Below, piece by piece: positions 7,533 to 11,544 of a DNA stretch of 11,544 nucleotides. A program made the position numbers and the translations under genes. The stretch's first letter is position 1, and the number at the start of each line of letters is the position of its first letter. Location of the stretch: the NCBI GenBank assembly GCA_027053375.1, contig JALUJC010000141.1, forward strand, positions 1 through 11,544, given 5' to 3'. Under the pieces are notes generated by a model that was given only the letters and a program-made list of their open reading frames with translations, searched no databases and was not told the origin of the DNA. The DNA comes from Caldifarciminota bacterium. Lineage in GTDB: Bacteria; Hydrothermota; Hydrothermia; S141-80.

Positions 7533-8810
7533 ATGGAGGCGTTGCGTTTTTCCACAGCACTGCGCGATGAGGTGCGGCGAAGGATGGAGCACATCGGGGA
7601 GACGGATCTGCTGATCGGGATCCCCAGTTACAACACCCAGGGGACCATAGCCCATGTGATGGAGATGGCTGCGGAGGGCCTGTATCGCTACTATCCGAGG
7701 CTCCACAGCCTGATCTTTGTCTCCGATGGGGGATCGGTGGACGACACCCGGGAGGTGGCCCGGTCGGTGGACATCTCAACCTACCAGGTGGAAAAGATTG
7801 TTACCATTTACCGCGGATACCCGGGGAAAGGTTCTGCCGTGCGCGCCATTTTTGAAGCCGCCAAATATCTCAGGGCGCGGGCGGTGGTGCTGCTGGACTC
7901 GGATCTGCGGTCCATCCGCCCGGAGTGGATTCCCAATCTGGTGGAGCCGGTGATTGAGGAGGGCTTTGATTTTGTGGCACCTTATTATCTCCGCTACAAG
8001 TATGATGGCACCATCACCAACACCATTGCCTACAACCTGGTGCGTTCTCTGTACGGGAAGCGCGTGCGTCAGCCCATCGGTGGGGATTTCGCCTTTTCCC
8101 GCCCACTGGTGCGTGCCTATCTGGAGGAAGAGGTCTGGGAAACCGATGTGGCCCGGTTCGGGATTGACGTGTGGCTTACCATCAACGCGATCGTCAAGGG
8201 ATTTCGTATCATTCAGGCGCAGCTCGGGGTGAAGATCCACAACGTCAAGGATCCCGCGGAGCATCTTGGCCCCATGTTTCGTCAGGTGGTGGGAACCCTG
8301 TTCACCACCATGGAGCACTACGAAAAAACATGGAAAAGCATCAACGGCAGTGAAGAGGTGCCCATTCGTTCCATGTATCCCATTGAAGGGCGGGTGGAGC
8401 CTTTTCATATTGACGTGGATGCGTTGATTGAATATTTCCGCCTGGGGTTTCAGAACTTTGGTCCCGTCTGGGAGCGCATCACCACACCGGACAATTTCCG
8501 GGTGCTGAAAACCCTGGCCAGCCGACGGACCCGAAGAAAAGCGTTTTTGCTTCCTGAAGATGTGTGGGCGCGCATTGTGTATGATTTCGCGGTGTACTAT
8601 CACCGAACACCCCGTCAGCGGGTCAAACTGGTGGATCTGATGCTTCCCCTCTATCATGCCCGTGTGGCCTCCCTGGTGCAGGAACTGGAAAGCGTTCCCG
8701 ATGAGGAGGTGGAGGCCTACTATGAGCAGCAGGCGGAGGTCTTTGAGCGAGAGAAGGCCTATCTGATCCAGCGCTGGGAACAGCACGAAGAAACCCGCGA
8801 AGAACCGTGA
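7533..8810 (+). CDS. mggA: Second GT-A glycosyltransferase, MggA/MggS-like
   Basis: This 425-residue glycosyltransferase has the same motif order as the GpgS-like neighbour: LIGIPSYNT (27-35), SDGGSVDDT (64-72), PGKG (97-100), DSD metal motif at 122-124 (LLDSDLRS), QPIGGDFAF (180-188), FGIDVWLT (209-216) and KIHN (234-237). A helical C-terminal half rich in Glu, Arg and Tyr extends from about 270. In Petrotoga a GpgS relative, MggA, adds mannose from GDP-mannose to glucosyl-3-phosphoglycerate, and a homologue, MggS, acts on unphosphorylated glucosylglycerate. Either fits here. The phosphatase next door and the linked GpgS favour the phosphorylated route. The start follows the HAD stop by 9 bases, with GAGGG (7522-7526) overlapping that stop. 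The gene ends in an overlap with truD. The glycosyltransferase call is firm; the substrate is inferred. Confidence 0.65.
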   Translation: MEALRFSTALRDEVRRRMEHIGETDLLIGIPSYNTQGTIAHVMEMAAEGLYRYYPRLHSLIFVSDGGSVDDTREVARSVDISTYQVEKIVTIYRGYPGKGSAVRAIFEAAKYLRARAVVLLDSDLRSIRPEWIPNLVEPVIEEGFDFVAPYYLRYKYDGTITNTIAYNLVRSLYGKRVRQPIGGDFAFSRPLVRAYLEEEVWETDVARFGIDVWLTINAIVKGFRIIQAQLGVKIHNVKDPAEHLGPMFRQVVGTLFTTMEHYEKTWKSINGSEEVPIRSMYPIEGRVEPFHIDVDALIEYFRLGFQNFGPVWERITTPDNFRVLKTLASRRTRRKAFLLPEDVWARIVYDFAVYYHRTPRQRVKLVDLMLPLYHARVASLVQELESVPDEEVEAYYEQQAEVFEREKAYLIQRWEQHEETREEP

Positions 8811-9754
8811 ACGAACCGGTTTTTCTCAAGGCTCCCCACACCTTTGTTGTGGAGGAGATTCCCCTTTTTTCCCCTTCTGGAGAAGGAGAACACCTGTATG
8901 TCTGGCTGGAGCATGCGGGATGGGGAACACGCCGGGTCCTGCGCTATCTGCGTGAGGCGCTGGGACTGCGGGAAGTCCAGGTGGGGTATGCGGGGTTAAA
9001 GGATACACACGCCACCGTTCGGCAGTGGATTTCCCTGCAGGGGGTCTCCCCCGATGCGATACAGCAGGCGATCCATGGAGACGGGATAAAGGTGCTGGAG
9101 ATGCGTTTTCATCGGCACAAGCTCCGGGTGGGAAAATTGCGAGGAAACCGATTCTCCCTGTATCTCCCGGGCCTCACGGCGACCCATCTTCAGACGCTTC
9201 GGAAAGGTCGAATTCCCAACCGGTATGGTCCACAGCGGTTCCGTGGAGATGCTGTGGAACGAGGGCGGGCATGGATCCGGGGAGGAAAACGTCCGCGCCG
9301 TCGTGTGGAACGGTTCTGGGTCTCCGCGTACCAGGCCTGGCTTTTCCAGTTGCTTCTTGAACGGCGTGTCCAGGAGGGAACATGGGACCGTGCACTCCCC
9401 GGTGATTTCGTACGGATGGGCGATCGGGGGTGGTTTCGCCCTGTGTCCGCGGAGGACCTTCCGGGAGAAGCCTCACCGGCGGGAATGCTCCCGGGATCCC
9501 GGCTGACGCTTGCCACCGGCCATCCTGGCGCGCTGGAACGGGAAGTGCTGGCGCAGGAAGGCTGGCGGGAAGCGGATCTCAGGCGCTGGCCTGTCCGGGG
9601 CACCCGGCGTCCCTTTGTGCTGCCCATCCGTCATGTGAAGTATGTGGGTTCCTGGCTCACCTTTGAACTTCCACCGGGTGGGTACGCCACCGTGGTGTTG
9701 TCCGCACTGGGGATCTCCTGGGAGGAACACCTGGCGCGTGCTCCGGAACCATAG
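8807..9754 (+). CDS. truD: tRNA pseudouridine(13) synthase TruD
   Basis: This 315-residue enzyme isomerises uridine 13 of tRNA to pseudouridine. The N-terminus has the TruD pattern FVVEEIPLFSPSGEGEH (13-29). The catalytic aspartate is D66 in GYAGLKDTHATVRQW. HKLRVGKLRGNRF, PNRYGPQRFRGD, FWVSAYQAWLF and LPIRHV follow in family order, and PAGMLPGSRLTL marks the C-terminal part. It is a little shorter than E. coli TruD (349 residues), with no sign of truncation. The GTG start (8807-8809) overlaps the glycosyltransferase stop TGA (8808-8810), so translation is probably coupled; no strong Shine-Dalgarno is seen. There is no functional tie to the solute genes, and it is likely an operon passenger. 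Confidence 0.92.
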   Translation: MNEPVFLKAPHTFVVEEIPLFSPSGEGEHLYVWLEHAGWGTRRVLRYLREALGLREVQVGYAGLKDTHATVRQWISLQGVSPDAIQQAIHGDGIKVLEMRFHRHKLRVGKLRGNRFSLYLPGLTATHLQTLRKGRIPNRYGPQRFRGDAVERGRAWIRGGKRPRRRVERFWVSAYQAWLFQLLLERRVQEGTWDRALPGDFVRMGDRGWFRPVSAEDLPGEASPAGMLPGSRLTLATGHPGALEREVLAQEGWREADLRRWPVRGTRRPFVLPIRHVKYVGSWLTFELPPGGYATVVLSALGISWEEHLARAPEP

Positions 9755-9763
9755 GAGGGGAAT

Positions 9764-10495
9764 ATGAAGGGTAAAGTCATCCTGTGGATCTGCCTTGCCC
9801 TGCCTTTAACTGCGGATCTACCCGGGGAAGAAGTCATGGTTCCACCTGATCGGGTCGCTCCTTCCGTGCTGCGAGACGCCATCGGCGTGTGGATGTATGA
9901 CTGTTTTTCTCAGGACAACCGTGTACCTGTGTTTCGGCGTGAAGGCGCCCTGTGGAAGAAAGCAGGAGATTTTCCATTAAGAGAAATACGAACCGTCACG
10001 GTGTTTGCATATGGTCTGGACGATGTCTGCCGTGATTATACAATTCTCCGCGTGATCGTTACGGATACCCTGGAAGGCTATACGAGGATCGTGGTGGATG
10101 TGGAAAGGGACCAGCGGGTGTGGACCCGAATTCCTGAACCTGAACCCGAGGACACCTCACCCAGAAAGGTGAATGATGTGATCTGGCTGGATCGGCTGGG
10201 TGTGGATTCCACATATCTTGCGCATGAGGTTTATGTGGTGCCCGGATTTTTTCATCAGAACCGGAAGACCTATCTTGCTCCACGGTGGGATGCCACGGTG
10301 TATTCTCTTCCACGGGAAGCCGTGATGCTGTTCCCGGAAGGCAGGAAAGGGAATTTTCTCCGGGTGACCCGGATCGGGACGCCCTATGGTCCCGCACCGT
10401 TTCTGTATGGCAATATTGACAAGGATACACTGTGGGTCCCTGTGCGGGACAGGGACGGCAAACTCTTGCTCTGGTTCTGGGACCAGACGGACTGA
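9764..10495 (+). CDS. Exported protein of unknown function
   Basis: A 243-residue protein that I do not recognise. Residues 1-17 look like a signal peptide (MKGK, then a VILWICLALPL core, cleavage near LTA), so the mature chain is probably periplasmic or secreted. C10 lies inside the signal core rather than at a lipobox, so lipidation is not indicated. The mature part is rich in beta-strand-like stretches, and residues about 185-240 (RVTRIGTPYGP, then LWVPVRDRDGKLLLWFW) could form an SH3-like barrel, though this is a weak guess. AGGAG at 9753-9757, touching the truD stop, is its ribosome site. The gap to truD is 9 bases, so it belongs to the same transcript. The exported DUF4476-type gene lies downstream, and the two may act together at the cell surface. 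Confidence 0.8.
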   Translation: MKGKVILWICLALPLTADLPGEEVMVPPDRVAPSVLRDAIGVWMYDCFSQDNRVPVFRREGALWKKAGDFPLREIRTVTVFAYGLDDVCRDYTILRVIVTDTLEGYTRIVVDVERDQRVWTRIPEPEPEDTSPRKVNDVIWLDRLGVDSTYLAHEVYVVPGFFHQNRKTYLAPRWDATVYSLPREAVMLFPEGRKGNFLRVTRIGTPYGPAPFLYGNIDKDTLWVPVRDRDGKLLLWFWDQTD

Positions 10496-10501
10496 GCCCC
10501 G

Positions 10502-10524
10502 GGGTCTGCCAGCAAAGCGGACCC
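10502..10524 (+). other. Small hairpin between the two exported-protein genes
   Basis: GGGTCTGC (10502-10509) can pair with GCGGACCC (10517-10524), with one G-U pair and a 7-base loop. It lies just after the stop at 10495. No T-run follows, so it is not a convincing terminator. It could be an mRNA processing or stability element, or chance. I see no other structure or clear promoter in the 91-base gap 10496-10586. Confidence 0.3.
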
Positions 10525-10586
10525 GTGGAATTGGTCAGGATATCATCTCTTATGCAAACAATTTATTGGAGGAAAGGAGGTCAAAG

Positions 10587-11198
10587 ATGAGGCTGGCACG
10601 GTGGTTGATCCTGCTGCTGGTGGTGTTTCCACTTCATGCCCAGCATGTGCGTGTCCAGACCCCTTCCGGGGCTGTGGAGATCACGGTGGAAGGTTCACCT
10701 TCCGATCGGGTGCCCACACGGTGGATCGTGCGGGAAATCCGTAATCGCCTGAATCGTCTGGAGGATCTGCTGGAGGAACCCACCCCCCGTTCCCGTCGTC
10801 GTGCGCTTCAGCTGATCCGGGAGATCCGGGGCCTGCTCACCCTTCTTCCGGAAGATGTGCGGGTGCCCATTGTGATCGTCCCCGGGGATGAGAACATTCC
10901 AGGAATTCATGAGGGGATGGCCCCGGAGGCCTTCCACAAACTCCTGGCGCAGCTGGAGGATGCATCCTTTGCAGATGATCAGCTGGAGATTCTTGAAACG
11001 GCGGCGGCACATAACACCTTTACAGCCCACCAGGCACGAAGGATCCTGGAGAAATTCTCTTTTGAGGAGGACCGTCTCAAAGCCGCAAAGATCCTGGCTC
11101 CCAGGATTGTGGACCGGGAAAACCTCCACGAACTCTACGACGCCTTTGAATTCTCCAGCTCTAAAAAGAAATTGAGGGAGGTGCTGGAGGGGGAGTGA
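10587..11198 (+). CDS. Exported DUF4476-domain protein
   Basis: The start is set at ATG 10587 because a strong AAAGGAGGTC (10574-10583) lies just upstream and a signal peptide begins there. The frame is open further upstream (to 10386), but that part overlaps the preceding gene. The product has 203 residues. Residues 1-18 are a signal peptide (MRLARW, hydrophobic LILLLVVF, cleavage after HA). Residues about 45-88 form a basic, helical segment (IRNRLNRLEDLLEE, LQLIREIRGLL). Residues about 113-201 match the DUF4476 pattern: DQLEILETAA, ARRILEKFSFEEDRLKAAK and FEFSSSKKKLREVL. DUF4476 is a helical domain of unknown role found in exported proteins, especially of Bacteroidota-like bacteria. The gene is the last of the series, 28 bases before the terminator. 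Confidence 0.85.
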   Translation: MRLARWLILLLVVFPLHAQHVRVQTPSGAVEITVEGSPSDRVPTRWIVREIRNRLNRLEDLLEEPTPRSRRRALQLIREIRGLLTLLPEDVRVPIVIVPGDENIPGIHEGMAPEAFHKLLAQLEDASFADDQLEILETAAAHNTFTAHQARRILEKFSFEEDRLKAAKILAPRIVDRENLHELYDAFEFSSSKKKLREVLEGE

Positions 11199-11225
11199 GA
11201 GTCTGTGTAGGTTGATGAACATTTC

Positions 11226-11274
11226 GCAATCCTTGCGGGGGCGGGTGAATCCGCCCCCGCAAGGATTGCATTTT
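11226..11274 (+). terminator. Rho-independent terminator closing the operon
   Basis: A perfect 19-bp inverted repeat (11226-11244 with 11251-11269), very GC-rich in its centre, surrounds the 6-base loop GTGAAT. It is followed by ATTTT on the plus strand. The T-run is short, but the stem is exceptionally stable. The minus-strand side has no T-run, so it acts mainly for plus-strand transcription. Confidence 0.8.
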
Positions 11275-11296
11275 CAGGTGGGGGCTGTACCGTGAG

Positions 11297-11533
11297 GTGT
11301 TTCCTTCACTGATCTCCTCATGGCAGAAGGAACACCCTGACCCACCGGGTTGTCCCATGGTGCTGAATGCGAAGGTGATAGATTCCCGCATGGACTGCAG
11401 GCAACTGGAAAGAGAGCTGCTGCTTGCCCTGTATCGCCTGTCCTTTGAAGAGCTGTGCCACATGACGGCCCATCGCGTCATACAGATCCACAGAAAGTCT
11501 GCCCGTACGGTGGAAGGAAAAAGGAAGATGTAG
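11297..11533 (+). CDS. Small hypothetical protein, uncertain
   Basis: A 78-residue frame starts at GTG 11297 and stops at 11533. Codon third positions are mostly G or C, like the neighbouring genes, and the stretch LERELLLALYRLSFEELCHM could be a helix. Against it, there is no clear ribosome site or promoter, the same frame runs open back through the terminator hairpin, and no family is recognised. ATG 11357 is an alternative start. It could be a real small gene, a remnant of a longer one, or a chance frame. The rest of the right end (11534-11544) holds nothing visible. Confidence 0.35.
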   Translation: MFPSLISSWQKEHPDPPGCPMVLNAKVIDSRMDCRQLERELLLALYRLSFEELCHMTAHRVIQIHRKSARTVEGKRKM

Positions 11534-11544
11534 CCGGTCTCCTC

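Noticed and set aside
7776..8786. Minus-strand open frame of 336 codons
   Set aside because: It is a shadow of the second glycosyltransferase; the plus strand carries the DSD and other catalytic motifs.
10386..10586. Upstream extension of the DUF4476 gene
   Set aside because: It would overlap the preceding gene by over 100 bases and bury the signal peptide; the strong ribosome site and signal sequence mark ATG 10587.
11161..11481. Minus-strand frame of 106 codons with a CSFCH pair
   Set aside because: It runs through the terminator and into the DUF4476 gene, is Ser/Pro/Arg-rich and has no second cysteine pair for a zinc site.

Overview
The window is a gene-dense, GC-rich stretch of bacterial DNA. 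It has near-consensus sigma-70-type promoters, Shine-Dalgarno sequences, overlapping genes and a hairpin terminator. No rRNA, tRNA, CRISPR array, transposase or phage gene was seen. The secreted propeller protein and DUF4476-type protein resemble genes of uncultured FCB-type or WOR-3-like lineages. The compatible-solute cassette suggests a thermophilic or salt-exposed lifestyle. Lineage cannot be fixed from this sequence, and both suggestions are inference.

Left part (1-2095, minus strand): one large reading frame, open to the window edge, encodes an exported protein. It has a signal peptide, seven PQQ/quinoprotein-like beta-propeller repeats and a C-terminal extracellular module. Its start at 2095 has a good ribosome site, and a TTGACA-N17-TACAAT promoter lies about 100 bases upstream. 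Divergent from it, a TTGACA-N17-TATACT promoter drives a 1024-residue signalling protein (2378-5452, plus strand). That protein has a zinc ribbon, a class III nucleotide cyclase domain, a STAND-type ATPase and a TPR-like helical tail.

Middle part (5503-8810): three tightly packed genes encode a glucosyl-3-phosphoglycerate synthase-like enzyme, a HAD phosphatase of the mannosyl-3-phosphoglycerate phosphatase family, and a second related glycosyltransferase. Together they read as a cassette for glucosylglycerate-type solutes, most likely mannosylglucosylglycerate as known from Petrotoga. The first gene starts directly after a TATAAT box, so its mRNA may be leaderless.

Right part (8807-11270): the same string of genes continues with TruD (tRNA pseudouridine-13 synthase), which overlaps the preceding stop codon. 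It is followed by an exported protein of unknown function and an exported DUF4476-type protein, and closes with a 19-bp perfect hairpin terminator. A small reading frame of uncertain reality occupies the right end.
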